A DNA stretch of 64,000 nt, taken from positions 25,208-89,207 of the forward strand of contig CACJBO010000004.1 of assembly GCA_902591665.1 (NCBI GenBank), given 5' to 3'. The position numbers and the translations under genes were made by a program. The notes below the pieces were generated by a model. It worked only from the letters and a program-made list of their open reading frames with translations, made no database searches and was not told the origin of the DNA. Positions 37,738-47,038 of the stretch are shown in pieces; position 1 is the first letter of the stretch, and every line of letters starts with the position of its first letter. This DNA is from an uncultured SAR86 cluster bacterium (GTDB lineage: Bacteria; Pseudomonadota; Gammaproteobacteria; Magnimaribacterales; D2472).

Positions 37738-39383
37738 CTATAAAATTTTATTTTAATACTGTTAGAAAGCTAAAATTTAAGCAAATATTTTTTCAAGTTT
37801 TAAGAAGGCTATATACCCCTTCAATAAAGGAAAACCATTCCAATCCTATATTACGTAAGAAAATAAAAAATCAAGATTTCTTAGATTATTGTCAGGATAA
37901 AATCTCAATGACAAGCCCGAGCGATTTTATTTTTTTTAGCCAAAAAGGAAGCCTAAAAGATTTAGGTTGGAACGCACCAGAAATGCCAAAGCTTTGGCGT
38001 TATAACCTTCATTATTTTAATGACTTAAATGCAATAGATTCCAAAATTAGAAATAAGTGGCATGAAAATTTAGTTGAAGAGTGGATAAATAATAACCCAA
38101 ATAATTCAATTGGGTATGAACCATATCCATTATCAATAAGGATTGTGAACTGGATTAAATGGGATTTAAGAGAAAAAAAATTAAATCTAAAAGCCCGCAG
38201 AAGCCTTTTTTCTCAAGGCGTTCTCTTAAATAAGTCTATTGAGTACCATATATTAGGTAATCATCTATTTGCTAACGCAAAAGCTTTATTTTTTCTTGGT
38301 TGCTACTTCGATGATCCAATAGCATTAAAGTGGTTGAATAAATCTATAAAATTATTAGTCAACGAATTAAATGAACAAGTTCTTGAAGATGGTGGAAATT
38401 TTGAATTATCTCCAATGTATCATTGTATGTTTATTCAAGATTTACTTGATATTTTAAATGTATCTAGATTATATGAACCAAATAATACAGATGCTCTTCA
38501 AAAGCTATTAAATAATAAAATTCCTAAAATGTTTGAATGGCTGAATAATATGACATTTAATGATGATGAATTAACAAATTTTAATGACTCAGCATCAAAT
38601 ATATCTCCATCTCCAAAGAAATTAAAAGCTTACGCTACTGCTTTGCAACTCAATATCAACAAAAAATATTCTGAACAAAATAAAGATATAGATTTCACGT
38701 ATTTAAAAAATTCTGGCTACATAAATGTAAAAAGTAAAGAAACAAAAATAATTATTGATTTAGCTAAACTGGGACCTGACTACTTATTAGCTCATGGGCA
38801 TGCTGATAATCTTTCTTTTGAGATGAACCATAAAGATAAGCACTTTTTTATTAATTCAGGTACCTCCACATATGAGCTTAATGATAGAAGAGCTTTTGAG
38901 AGATCAACCATGGCTCATAATACTGTGGAAGTGAATGATAAAAGCTCATCTGAAGTTTGGTCATCCTTTAGAGTTGCAAAAAGAGCATACCCAATAGACT
39001 TAAATATAAATCAAATCCACAGTAAGTTATTAAATATTCAATGTTCTCATGACGGATATCAAAAAATTATTCATAATGATATAAAACATGTCCGCACATG
39101 GAATGTGGAGCCTAATATTATAAAAATAAATGATCGTGTAACTGGTAAATACAATCAAGCAATTTCAAGGTTTATATTAGATCCTTTAGTTGAAATAGAG
39201 AAGATAGGCCATAATGAATTTTATCTGTGTAATGGCCATGCTAGACTAAAATTTTTTATTAAGGAGGGCGCATGCCAATTAGTCCCTTGGAAATGTACCA
39301 AAAACTTTGGAACATTAGAGTCAACAAAATGCTTTGAGATTGATATTATTAATGGTGAAAGTATTGTTGAGATTATTTCATGA
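37734..39383 (+). CDS. heparinase II/III-like protein
   Basis: A 549-residue protein of the alginate-lyase/heparinase II/III superfamily: an alpha/alpha toroid N-terminal half (WRYNLHYFNDLNAI, GNHLFANAKALFFLG, GGNFELSPMYHCMF) and a C-terminal beta domain (LLAHGHADNLSFEM, STMAHNTVEVN). No signal peptide is seen at the TTG start, so it may act in the cytoplasm on a precursor rather than on finished polymer. It overlaps the bi-domain oxidoreductase by four bases. Such proteins may be lyases or epimerase-like glycan-modifying enzymes. Confidence 0.85.
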   Translation: MTIKFYFNTVRKLKFKQIFFQVLRRLYTPSIKENHSNPILRKKIKNQDFLDYCQDKISMTSPSDFIFFSQKGSLKDLGWNAPEMPKLWRYNLHYFNDLNAIDSKIRNKWHENLVEEWINNNPNNSIGYEPYPLSIRIVNWIKWDLREKKLNLKARRSLFSQGVLLNKSIEYHILGNHLFANAKALFFLGCYFDDPIALKWLNKSIKLLVNELNEQVLEDGGNFELSPMYHCMFIQDLLDILNVSRLYEPNNTDALQKLLNNKIPKMFEWLNNMTFNDDELTNFNDSASNISPSPKKLKAYATALQLNINKKYSEQNKDIDFTYLKNSGYINVKSKETKIIIDLAKLGPDYLLAHGHADNLSFEMNHKDKHFFINSGTSTYELNDRRAFERSTMAHNTVEVNDKSSSEVWSSFRVAKRAYPIDLNINQIHSKLLNIQCSHDGYQKIIHNDIKHVRTWNVEPNIIKINDRVTGKYNQAISRFILDPLVEIEKIGHNEFYLCNGHARLKFFIKEGACQLVPWKCTKNFGTLESTKCFEIDIINGESIVEIIS

Positions 39384-40552
39384 AGGTAACGATAATAACT
39401 TCATTTCCATTTCCTAATGGAAAAGCAACAGCAAATAGAGTAAGAACATTTGCAGAGCAACTAATTACTAACTCCAATATTAAATATGTTGATATAGTTT
39501 GTTGCTCTCAAGAGAACAACAAAACATATTTTTTTGATAATAATATTAAGGTTATCAATATAAAGTCTAAAAAAGTTAATAAAAACAACTATTTATTAAG
39601 AGGATTAAATGAGCTGACTATATCAATTAAACTTTGGCTAAATGCAAAAAAAACTGACTCAGAAATTTTTTTAGTTACTATTCCCTCAATTTTACTTTTA
39701 TTTCCTGTAATTTTTTTCAGAAAGCCTAAGCTATTGTCACTAGATATAAGAGATGCAGTTTGGACTTATTTTCAAGATGGTATGCTCCAAAATGTTTTGC
39801 AAATATTATCTAAGAGTTTATTTAAATTATCAGCAAGAAAAGTAGACATATTATCTGTTACAAATAGCTATGAAGCTGAAAGCGTTAAACAAATCACTAA
39901 ACAAGAGCCTATGGTTGTTCCAAACGGCATTTCTCAAAGTAAATTCGATGAGCTCATATCTATACCCATATTAAAAAACTCTTTATCTTCGAAAATTAAT
40001 ATCACCTATATAGGTAATGTTGGTATTGCTCAAGAACTTGATGTTCTTCTAGATTTTTCTATTAAGAATAAAGCTAATATTCATGTAAAGATTGTTGGTG
40101 ATGGAGCAATTACAGAAAAATTAAAAAAAAGAAAACATGATGAAATGATACACAATTTAGAATTCTTTGATCCTGTTCCACAAGAAGAGGTGGTTAATTT
40201 TATTCAAGACGCTGATATTTTATTTGCTCAAATAGGAGAAAAATATTCTTCAGCTGTGCCAACAAAGATATTTGAATATATTGCTTCTGGTAAAAGAACT
40301 CTATTAGGTCTTCCAAATGGGCCAGCTAAAGATATATTTATAAATTTTAAGGGTACAAAGATTTTTAATGCAGGTAACCTTGATAGTCTTCAAGTTGCCT
40401 TTGATGAGTTAGTATGTGTTGACTTGAATGAAGGTGACATAAAAGAAAATTTGGAGCACTTAAACAATAATTATATAAGAGAAAAAATTGTTAAAAACTT
40501 TATAGATAATTTTGATAGCTCTATAAAAAAAGTATTTAAAAAGACCTGTTAG
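39380..40552 (+). CDS. glycosyltransferase family 4
   Basis: A 390-residue GT-B glycosyltransferase. N-terminus ITSFPFPNGKATANRVRTFAEQ shows the glycine-containing acceptor loop; the C-terminal half has VPNGIS, NITYIGNVGIAQELDVLLD and the donor site around QIGEKYSSAVPTKIFEYIASGK, in which the usual E-x7-E is altered to a WbuB-like form. It overlaps the heparinase-like gene by four bases, forming a unit with it and the wecBC genes. Confidence 0.85.
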   Translation: MKVTIITSFPFPNGKATANRVRTFAEQLITNSNIKYVDIVCCSQENNKTYFFDNNIKVINIKSKKVNKNNYLLRGLNELTISIKLWLNAKKTDSEIFLVTIPSILLLFPVIFFRKPKLLSLDIRDAVWTYFQDGMLQNVLQILSKSLFKLSARKVDILSVTNSYEAESVKQITKQEPMVVPNGISQSKFDELISIPILKNSLSSKINITYIGNVGIAQELDVLLDFSIKNKANIHVKIVGDGAITEKLKKRKHDEMIHNLEFFDPVPQEEVVNFIQDADILFAQIGEKYSSAVPTKIFEYIASGKRTLLGLPNGPAKDIFINFKGTKIFNAGNLDSLQVAFDELVCVDLNEGDIKENLEHLNNNYIREKIVKNFIDNFDSSIKKVFKKTC

Positions 40553-40565
40553 TATCTCTTTTGTT

Positions 40566-40571
40566 TATAAT
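40566..40571 (+). promoter_or_regulatory. -10 box upstream of wecB
   Basis: A perfect TATAAT in the gap after the GT4 gene, 30 bases before the TTG start of wecB. No convincing -35 lies at 16-18 bases. Confidence 0.3.
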
Positions 40572-40601
40572 GTTTAAATTTAAATCATTTTGGAGATAAG
40601 C

Positions 40602-41750
40602 TTGCCAAAAACAGTTTTGGTTGTATTTGGAACACGTCCTGAGGCCATAAAAATGGCTCCTTTGTGCAATGAGCTTAAAAAAAATAATAAACTATTTAAA
40701 ACAGTAATATGTGTAACTGCTCAACATAGAGAAATGCTAGATCAAGTTCTTGAGATATTTGATATTAGACCCGACGAAGATTTGAATATAATGCAACACA
40801 AACAAGACTTAACAGATATTACATCATCTATTCTTACAAGCATGAGAAATATATTTAATAAATATAAGCCTAACTTAGTTCTAGTTCATGGCGATACCAC
40901 AACGACACTCGCAGCATCTTTAGCTGCTTTTTATGGAAATATTCCAGTTGGACATGTTGAGGCTGGATTAAGAACAAACGATATATTAGCTCCTTTTCCA
41001 GAGGAGTTTAATCGTCAAGTAACAAGCAAGATAGCTATGCTTAACTTCGCACCAACTCAATCCAGTTTTGAAAATCTTGTAAATGAAGGCATTGATAAAA
41101 ATAAAATTTTTGTAACTGGTAACACAGTGATAGACGCTCTTAAATTAGTAATTGAAAAGATTGAAAATAATTTAGAAAAGAAAAGAAAAATAGAATCCTT
41201 TTTAAATAAAATTTTGGATTTTGATTTAGATAAAAAGTTTGTACTAGTAACAGGACATAGAAGAGAAAATTTTGGTGATGGTTTTATTAATATATGTGAA
41301 GCATTATCTGCATTAGCAAAAAAATTTAGTGATTTTCACTTTGTATATCCTGTTCATTTAAATCCAAATGTTCAAAAGCCTGTAAAATCTATTTTATCTG
41401 AAGATAAAAATATTCATTTAATAGATCCACTAGAATACGAACCTTTTATATTTTTATTAAGAAAATCATATATGGTACTGACTGATTCTGGAGGCATTCA
41501 AGAGGAAGCTCCAAGCATTGGAAAACCAGTTCTTGTTATGAGAGATGTTACAGAAAGACCTGAAGCAGTTGAAGCAGGCACAGTAAAATTAGTTGGAGCT
41601 AACAAGAAAAAAATATTCACACAAGTATCATTTATTTTAGAAAATAAATCTGAATATAATTTAATGTCAAATTCTCATAATCCATATGGTAATGGTGATG
41701 CATCAAAAACTATTGTTGATGTAATAAAGAAAGAGTTAAATGCAAACTGA
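40602..41750 (+). CDS. wecB: UDP-N-acetylglucosamine 2-epimerase, non-hydrolysing
   Basis: Makes UDP-ManNAc from UDP-GlcNAc. TTG 40602 is chosen because GGAG at 40592-40595 precedes it by six bases; an upstream in-frame TTG at 40590 would place that ribosome site inside the gene. The 382-residue protein shows VFGTRPEAIKMAPL, VHGDTTTTLA, GHVEAGLRT, TGHRRENFG and TDSGGIQEEAP, all diagnostic. It overlaps wecC by 11 bases, and together they provide UDP-ManNAcA. Confidence 0.95.
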   Translation: MPKTVLVVFGTRPEAIKMAPLCNELKKNNKLFKTVICVTAQHREMLDQVLEIFDIRPDEDLNIMQHKQDLTDITSSILTSMRNIFNKYKPNLVLVHGDTTTTLAASLAAFYGNIPVGHVEAGLRTNDILAPFPEEFNRQVTSKIAMLNFAPTQSSFENLVNEGIDKNKIFVTGNTVIDALKLVIEKIENNLEKKRKIESFLNKILDFDLDKKFVLVTGHRRENFGDGFINICEALSALAKKFSDFHFVYPVHLNPNVQKPVKSILSEDKNIHLIDPLEYEPFIFLLRKSYMVLTDSGGIQEEAPSIGKPVLVMRDVTERPEAVEAGTVKLVGANKKKIFTQVSFILENKSEYNLMSNSHNPYGNGDASKTIVDVIKKELNAN

Positions 41751-42966
41751 AAAGAAAAAAATCTGTGTTATTGGCCTAGGCTATATTGGCCTACCAACTG
41801 CAGCGCTTATTTCGAATCTAGGATATGAAGTTGTTGGGGTAGACATAAACCAATCGACAGTTGATACAGTTAATTCAGGAAATGTCCATATTGTAGAACC
41901 AGACCTAGATAAATATGTGCAAAATTCAGTTCTATCAAATAATTTAAAAGCATATACATCACCTAAAGAATCAGATGTTTATATAATTTGTGTTCCAACT
42001 CCTTTCAAATATGAAGAAGGAATACCCTCACCAAACATTGATTATGTAATGAGTGCAGCAGAATCTATAAAAGAATTAATTAAGGAAGGCGATCTTATAA
42101 TTTTAGAATCAACCTCTCCGGTTGGAACAACAGGAAAAATATATGATTTGATTAATTCGACAGATGTAGACATTGAAAAAGTTTCAATAGCTTATTGTCC
42201 TGAGAGAGTACTTCCAGGAAAAATAATTCATGAACTCGTAAATAATGATCGGATTGTTGGAGGAGTTAATAAGAAATCAACAGATAATGTTTCTTCCTTT
42301 TATGAAACATTTGTTAATGGCAATGTTTTAAAAACATCTGATAAAACAGCAGAAATGTGTAAATTAGCTGAAAACAGTTTCAGAGATATCAATATTGCTT
42401 ATGCAAATGAATTATCAATGATATGTGATAAAAATAATATAAATGTTTGGGAATTAATAGAACTTGCTAACAGACATCCTAGAGTAGATATTCTTGATCC
42501 TGGAACTGGTGTCGGCGGGCATTGTATAGCAGTTGATCCATGGTTTATTGTTTCGAGTAATCCTGATGAATCAAAATTAATTAAAACAGCAAGAGTTATA
42601 AATGATTACAAGCCGGAGTGGGTGGTCAGTAAGATCTGTATGGAAGTGCATAATATAAAATCATTAATCAATAGAAAGCCAAAAGTAGCATGTTTAGGAT
42701 TATCCTTTAAACCTAATATAGATGATTTAAGAGAGTCTCCCGCTGTTGAGGTAGTAACTCATCTCTTAGAAAAAAATATCAATGTAGTTGCTGTCGAGCC
42801 TAATATCAAATCACATAATAAATTTAGTCTTTCTAGTTTTGATGATGCATTAGATTCAGATTTGATTGTTGTTCTTGTGAAGCACAAAGAGTTTTTGAGC
42901 AAAAATAGTATAAAAAAAATTACCAAAAAGAAATTTTTAGATTTTTGTGGAGTTTTAAGGTCATAA
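41740..42966 (+). CDS. wecC: UDP-N-acetyl-D-mannosamine dehydrogenase
   Basis: Oxidises UDP-ManNAc to UDP-ManNAcA. A 408-residue nucleotide-sugar dehydrogenase with GLGYIGLPTAALI, the ESTSPVGTT loop and catalytic Cys262 in GVGGHCIAVDPWF; GVGGHCIAVDPWF is the WecC form. It follows wecB directly. UDP-ManNAcA is a precursor of enterobacterial common antigen and of many O-antigens; here it probably feeds the local polysaccharide. Confidence 0.93.
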   Translation: MQTEKKKICVIGLGYIGLPTAALISNLGYEVVGVDINQSTVDTVNSGNVHIVEPDLDKYVQNSVLSNNLKAYTSPKESDVYIICVPTPFKYEEGIPSPNIDYVMSAAESIKELIKEGDLIILESTSPVGTTGKIYDLINSTDVDIEKVSIAYCPERVLPGKIIHELVNNDRIVGGVNKKSTDNVSSFYETFVNGNVLKTSDKTAEMCKLAENSFRDINIAYANELSMICDKNNINVWELIELANRHPRVDILDPGTGVGGHCIAVDPWFIVSSNPDESKLIKTARVINDYKPEWVVSKICMEVHNIKSLINRKPKVACLGLSFKPNIDDLRESPAVEVVTHLLEKNINVVAVEPNIKSHNKFSLSSFDDALDSDLIVVLVKHKEFLSKNSIKKITKKKFLDFCGVLRS

Positions 42967-43008
42967 TATTTATGAAATCTTTTTTAAATAGTTTTGGATA
43001 ATTTTTTA

Positions 43009-44502
43009 ATGAAACAATCAGTTAATGCAATCAATAACAAAATTTATCAAATTCCTTCAGAATTAGATGATACGAAGAATTTAGAAGATTTTTTGGAAAG
43101 AAATTCTGGAAAAAAAGTAATTGTTGTTCAGGGGTTGGGTTTTGTCGGTGCTGTAATGGCGCTTGTTTGCGCAAATTCTTTCAGTGAAGATTATGCTGTT
43201 ATTGGTATTGATTTGCCAAATGAAAATACGTATTGGAAAATAAAGTCTATTAATGAGGGTATATTTCCTCTTGTAGCGGATGATCCAAAAATTGATCAAT
43301 TTTTTCAAAAATCAATAGAAAAAGGCAATTTATATGCGACCTATGACCCTAATGCTTACAAGTATGCAGATATAGTTATTGTTGATATAAATTTAGATGT
43401 TCAAAAAGAGTCAAACAAAGAGAGAGTTTTAGAAAGTTTTGATGTTGATTTAACAGGGTTTAAAGCCGCAATGGCTTCAATTGGCTCTAAATGCAAAGAA
43501 AATGTTTTGATTTTGGTAGAAACAACTGTTCCACCAGGTACAAGCCAATTAGTTGTGAAGCCGATTATAGAAGAGCACCTTTTAAAAAGAAATCTTAGAA
43601 CTGACAAATATCGATTAGGTCATTCATATGAGCGAGTTATGCCAGGACCGGAGTACATTGATTCAATTAGAGAATTTCCTAGAGTTTATTCTGGAATAGA
43701 TGATAGAAGTGCTGATGACATAGAAATATTCTTAAATACTATTATCGATTCTAAAAAATGTGAGCTTACAAGACTTCAAAATACTAATGCAACAGAAATT
43801 GCAAAAGTCTTAGAAAATTCATATAGAGCTATGAATATTTCATTTGCAATTGAATGGTCTAGGTTTGCAGAGGAGGCCGGTGTTGATCTCTACTCAATTG
43901 TTGATGCAATAAGAATCCGAAAAACACATGCCAACTTAATGTATCCCGGTGTAGGAGTTGGAGGATATTGTTTAACTAAAGATCCTCTATTAGCTAGTTG
44001 GGCACGACAATCTTTTTTTGGTTCAAATTCTGATTTAAAAATGAGCATAAATAGTGTCTCTAATAACGACCAAATGCCTATATTCGCATACAATCGTTTA
44101 TTAGAAGTTTTCGGGCCTTTAGAGAATAAAAAGTTAGTTTTCTTAGGCGTATCATATAGAGGAGATGTTGGAGACACCAGGTATACTCCAGTTGAAACAC
44201 TTCTATTGAAAGTAAAAGAATCTAAAGCTCAAGTATATTTACATGATCCGTTTATTTCTTTCTGGCAAGAGCTTGAATATAAAGTTAATTCAAACATTGA
44301 TGATGTTCTAGACAAAGATCCAGATATAATAATAATTTCTGCTGGGCATAGTGTGTATAAAGAAAATTCAACTCTTGATAAAATAATGAAATTAAATCCT
44401 ACTAAAATATTTGATACGATAGGCTTATTTAGTAATAAACAAATAAAGCAGTTAGAAAAAAAACATACAATTTCTGTTCTTGGAAGAGGCGATATTAAAT
44501 AG
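43009..44502 (+). CDS. divergent nucleotide-sugar dehydrogenase
   Basis: A 497-residue UDP-glucose/GDP-mannose dehydrogenase family protein, about 80 longer than the two others in the window. It has an N-terminal extension before VVQGLGFVGAVMAL, ETTVPPGTS, and the active-site loop GVGGYCLTKDP with Cys321, in which the usual histidine is Tyr320. ATG 43009 is chosen; TTG 42994 is possible. A GATAAT lies six bases before the ATG. The substrate is unknown. Confidence 0.8.
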   Translation: MKQSVNAINNKIYQIPSELDDTKNLEDFLERNSGKKVIVVQGLGFVGAVMALVCANSFSEDYAVIGIDLPNENTYWKIKSINEGIFPLVADDPKIDQFFQKSIEKGNLYATYDPNAYKYADIVIVDINLDVQKESNKERVLESFDVDLTGFKAAMASIGSKCKENVLILVETTVPPGTSQLVVKPIIEEHLLKRNLRTDKYRLGHSYERVMPGPEYIDSIREFPRVYSGIDDRSADDIEIFLNTIIDSKKCELTRLQNTNATEIAKVLENSYRAMNISFAIEWSRFAEEAGVDLYSIVDAIRIRKTHANLMYPGVGVGGYCLTKDPLLASWARQSFFGSNSDLKMSINSVSNNDQMPIFAYNRLLEVFGPLENKKLVFLGVSYRGDVGDTRYTPVETLLLKVKESKAQVYLHDPFISFWQELEYKVNSNIDDVLDKDPDIIIISAGHSVYKENSTLDKIMKLNPTKIFDTIGLFSNKQIKQLEKKHTISVLGRGDIK

Positions 44503-44516
44503 ATTTTGGGAAAATA

Positions 44517-45554
44517 ATGAAAGAAATACTGGTTCTTGGCGGTGGAGGCTTTATAGGAAGAAATATAGTATCTTCCTTGCTTTCAAGCAATGATTGTGTG
44601 GTGACTGCTGCTGATATTCAAGAAGGCTCCAACTGGAGCGAATTAGCAAGTAATCCATCCACTAAAAATAGATTTAAACCTGTAATTGACGATTTTACAG
44701 ACATGCAAGCATTCCATAGATTAAATCAGAACTTTGACGAAATATATATGCTTGCTGCAGTAGTTGGAGTAAATAAAACTCTTGAACATCCTGAAGAGGT
44801 TATAAGAATAAATTCATTACTAACTATGAATACTTTGGATTTCATTTCAAGAAATCCAATAAATAAATTACTATTTTCATCTTCTAGTGAAAATTATGCA
44901 GGAACTTCAGATTTATTTAATATAGAAATTCCAACGCCTGAATCGGTTGCTTTATGTATTGAAGATGTTAAACACCCAAGGTGGACATATGCTATTACAA
45001 AAATGCATGGTGAGCTTGCATTTTTTCATTCAGCCAAATCACATAATTATAAATGTGTGATTGTTCGATATCAGAATATAATTGGTCCAGAGATGGGCTT
45101 TGGACACGCTATACCTCATATTTCTGAAAGATTTTTTAAGGCGAAAGAATCTCCTTTTAAAATATACGGACACGATCAAACAAGAGCTTTTTGCTATATC
45201 GACGACGCTGTTAAAGGGACTATTGGGGCAATGGAATCAGAAAAATCCTCCGGTCAAATTTATCATATTGGAATGGATGATGAAATAAATATGGAAACTC
45301 TAACAAAATATATTGGTTCACTTTATGATTATTCAGGCCAGTACGAAAACGCCATGACATATCCTGGATCTGTTTCAAGAAGATGCCCTGATATAAGTAA
45401 AGCTAGAAACGATTTTGGTTATAACCCTGAAATTAATTGGAAAGATGCAGTGAGACATACTGTACATTGGTACAAGGAATTTTTTGAGAAAGGTAATACC
45501 CCAAAAAGAGGTGGTTTCAGACCTCCAGAAAATTTTATTACAAAAGACAGATAA
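44517..45554 (+). CDS. NAD-dependent epimerase/dehydratase
   Basis: A 345-residue extended SDR. The cofactor loop is GGGGFIGRNIV, the serine region is FSSSSENYAG, and the Tyr-x3-Lys pair is in WTYAITKMHGE. It probably epimerises or decarboxylates the product of the dehydrogenase 14 bases upstream; the pairing suggests a two-step route (oxidation then epimerisation or decarboxylation) to an acidic or pentose sugar. Substrate not determinable by eye. Confidence 0.85.
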   Translation: MKEILVLGGGGFIGRNIVSSLLSSNDCVVTAADIQEGSNWSELASNPSTKNRFKPVIDDFTDMQAFHRLNQNFDEIYMLAAVVGVNKTLEHPEEVIRINSLLTMNTLDFISRNPINKLLFSSSSENYAGTSDLFNIEIPTPESVALCIEDVKHPRWTYAITKMHGELAFFHSAKSHNYKCVIVRYQNIIGPEMGFGHAIPHISERFFKAKESPFKIYGHDQTRAFCYIDDAVKGTIGAMESEKSSGQIYHIGMDDEINMETLTKYIGSLYDYSGQYENAMTYPGSVSRRCPDISKARNDFGYNPEINWKDAVRHTVHWYKEFFEKGNTPKRGGFRPPENFITKDR

Positions 45555-45558
45555 TATT

Positions 45559-46215
45559 ATGCAAAGAATATTTGATATTTTCCTAAGTTCTCTAGCAATA
45601 CTCATTTTATCACCAATATTTATTCCTATTGCCATCGTTTTAAAATTTACTGGAGAAGGTGAAATATTTTATAAGCAAAAAAGAATCGGCTTGAATGGGA
45701 AAGAGTTTGGGTTGCTAAAGTTTGCAACAATGTTAAAAAATAGTCCAAATATTGGAGCTGGTGAAATTACCATACACAATGATCCAAGAGTTCTTCCTTT
45801 TGGAAAGCTCCTTCGAAAAACTAAAATAAATGAATTACCTCAATTAATAAATATAATAATTGGAGATATGAGTATTGTTGGCCCCAGACCAATGGTGCCA
45901 AATACTTTTTACAACTATTCTACAAAAGCTCAAACAATGTTGAACACCGTAAGGCCAGGACTATCAGGAATTGGCTCAATTTTTTTTCGTGATGAGGAGC
46001 GCTATTTGCTAGGCAAAGAAAACCCTAATGAGTTTTATAATAAAAACATTATTCCATATAAGAGTGATTTAGAACTTTGGTATATTCAAAACAACTCATT
46101 TAGCTTATATATTAAAATTATATTTGTAACCGCTTATGTTGTTATATTTCCAAAAAGTAACATTTTTGAAAGACTATTCAAAGATATACCAAAAAAACCT
46201 GAATTTTTAGTTTAA
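45559..46215 (+). CDS. undecaprenyl-phosphate sugar phosphotransferase (WcaJ C-terminal type)
   Basis: A 218-residue initiating transferase. ATG 45559, five bases after the epimerase stop, is preferred; a TTG at 45484 would lie far inside the previous gene. It has an N-terminal membrane hairpin (IFDIFLSSLAILILSP) and the catalytic core GEIFYKQKRIGLNGK, RKTKINELPQL and GDMSIVGPRPM. It moves a sugar-1-phosphate to undecaprenyl phosphate to begin a repeat unit. It lacks the multi-helix N-terminal region of full-length WcaJ, as in many PglC-like enzymes. Confidence 0.9.
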   Translation: MQRIFDIFLSSLAILILSPIFIPIAIVLKFTGEGEIFYKQKRIGLNGKEFGLLKFATMLKNSPNIGAGEITIHNDPRVLPFGKLLRKTKINELPQLINIIIGDMSIVGPRPMVPNTFYNYSTKAQTMLNTVRPGLSGIGSIFFRDEERYLLGKENPNEFYNKNIIPYKSDLELWYIQNNSFSLYIKIIFVTAYVVIFPKSNIFERLFKDIPKKPEFLV

Positions 46216-46236
46216 TTTCATACAACAATTTAAGAG

Positions 46237-46242
46237 TATAAT
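46237..46242 (+). promoter_or_regulatory. -10 box of the nucleotidyltransferase-cupin gene
   Basis: A perfect TATAAT with seven bases between it and the ATG at 46250; no Shine-Dalgarno. The mRNA would start at or next to the ATG. The -35 is not clear. Confidence 0.4.
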
Positions 46243-46249
46243 TATCATT

Positions 46250-47032
46250 ATGAAGATTTCGATTGTAAGTGGAGGATTTGACCCGATTCATTCAGGTCAT
46301 ATTGAATATTTTAAATCAGCTAAAAAACTTGGAGATAAGCTCATAGTTCTCCTTAATAGCGATCAATGGCTAATAAATAAAAAAAATAAATTTTTTATGC
46401 CATACATTGAAAGAAAAACAATAATTGAGAATTTATCTATGGTTGATTCTGTGTATGACTTTGAAGATGACGACCAAGGAAGTTGCTCTTTGGGCTTAGA
46501 GAAAATAAAAAAAATGTTTCCCAATGACGAAATTATTTTTTGTAATGGTGGGGATAGGGATATCGATAATATACCTGAAATGTCTGTGAGCGGAGTATCT
46601 TTTAATTTCGAAGTTGGTGGATCAGATAAGATGAACTCCTCAAGTTGGATATTAAAGAATCATACATACGAAATGGAAGAGAGAATATGGGGAAGATTCT
46701 ATAATCTTTTCACAGATCTTGGCCCAACAAATGTTAAAGTGAAGGAGTTAATTGTAAATCCAAAAAAGGGTTTAAGTTTTCAACGGCATTTTCACAGGAG
46801 TGAGATTTGGTTTCTAAGTAAGGGTAAATGTATTGTCAATTATAGTGAAAGTGCTGCAGATGACGCAAAGGAGATTGAATTAAATTTAGAAGATACTCTT
46901 CATATTAAGAAAGAAGCATGGCACCAAATTATTAATCCTTACGATGAGCCATGCCACATTATTGAAATTCAGTTCGGGAATAAAACAGAAGAAGATGATA
47001 TTGAAAGATTAAGCTATTATGAGGATAAATAA
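46250..47032 (+). CDS. cytidylyltransferase-like domain fused to a cupin
   Basis: A 260-residue protein with two domains. Residues 1-130 are a nucleotidyltransferase of the RfaE/TagD type with SGGFDPIHSGHIEYF, the HxGH motif being His14-Ser-Gly-His17. Residues 155-255 are a cupin like the C-terminal phosphomannose-isomerase domain of ManC, with metal-binding positions His180, His182, Glu185 and His225. No standard enzyme with exactly this fusion comes to mind; it may activate and isomerise a sugar phosphate. It has its own -10 box. Confidence 0.75.
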   Translation: MKISIVSGGFDPIHSGHIEYFKSAKKLGDKLIVLLNSDQWLINKKNKFFMPYIERKTIIENLSMVDSVYDFEDDDQGSCSLGLEKIKKMFPNDEIIFCNGGDRDIDNIPEMSVSGVSFNFEVGGSDKMNSSSWILKNHTYEMEERIWGRFYNLFTDLGPTNVKVKELIVNPKKGLSFQRHFHRSEIWFLSKGKCIVNYSESAADDAKEIELNLEDTLHIKKEAWHQIINPYDEPCHIIEIQFGNKTEEDDIERLSYYEDK

Positions 47033-47038
47033 ATTCAA

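Noticed and set aside
40590..40601. TTG 40590 as the wecB start
   Set aside because: The GGAG ribosome site lies within this extension and fits TTG 40602.
45484..45558. TTG 45484 start for the sugar phosphotransferase
   Set aside because: It overlaps the epimerase gene by 71 bases and adds residues absent from the family; ATG 45559 starts at the membrane hairpin.
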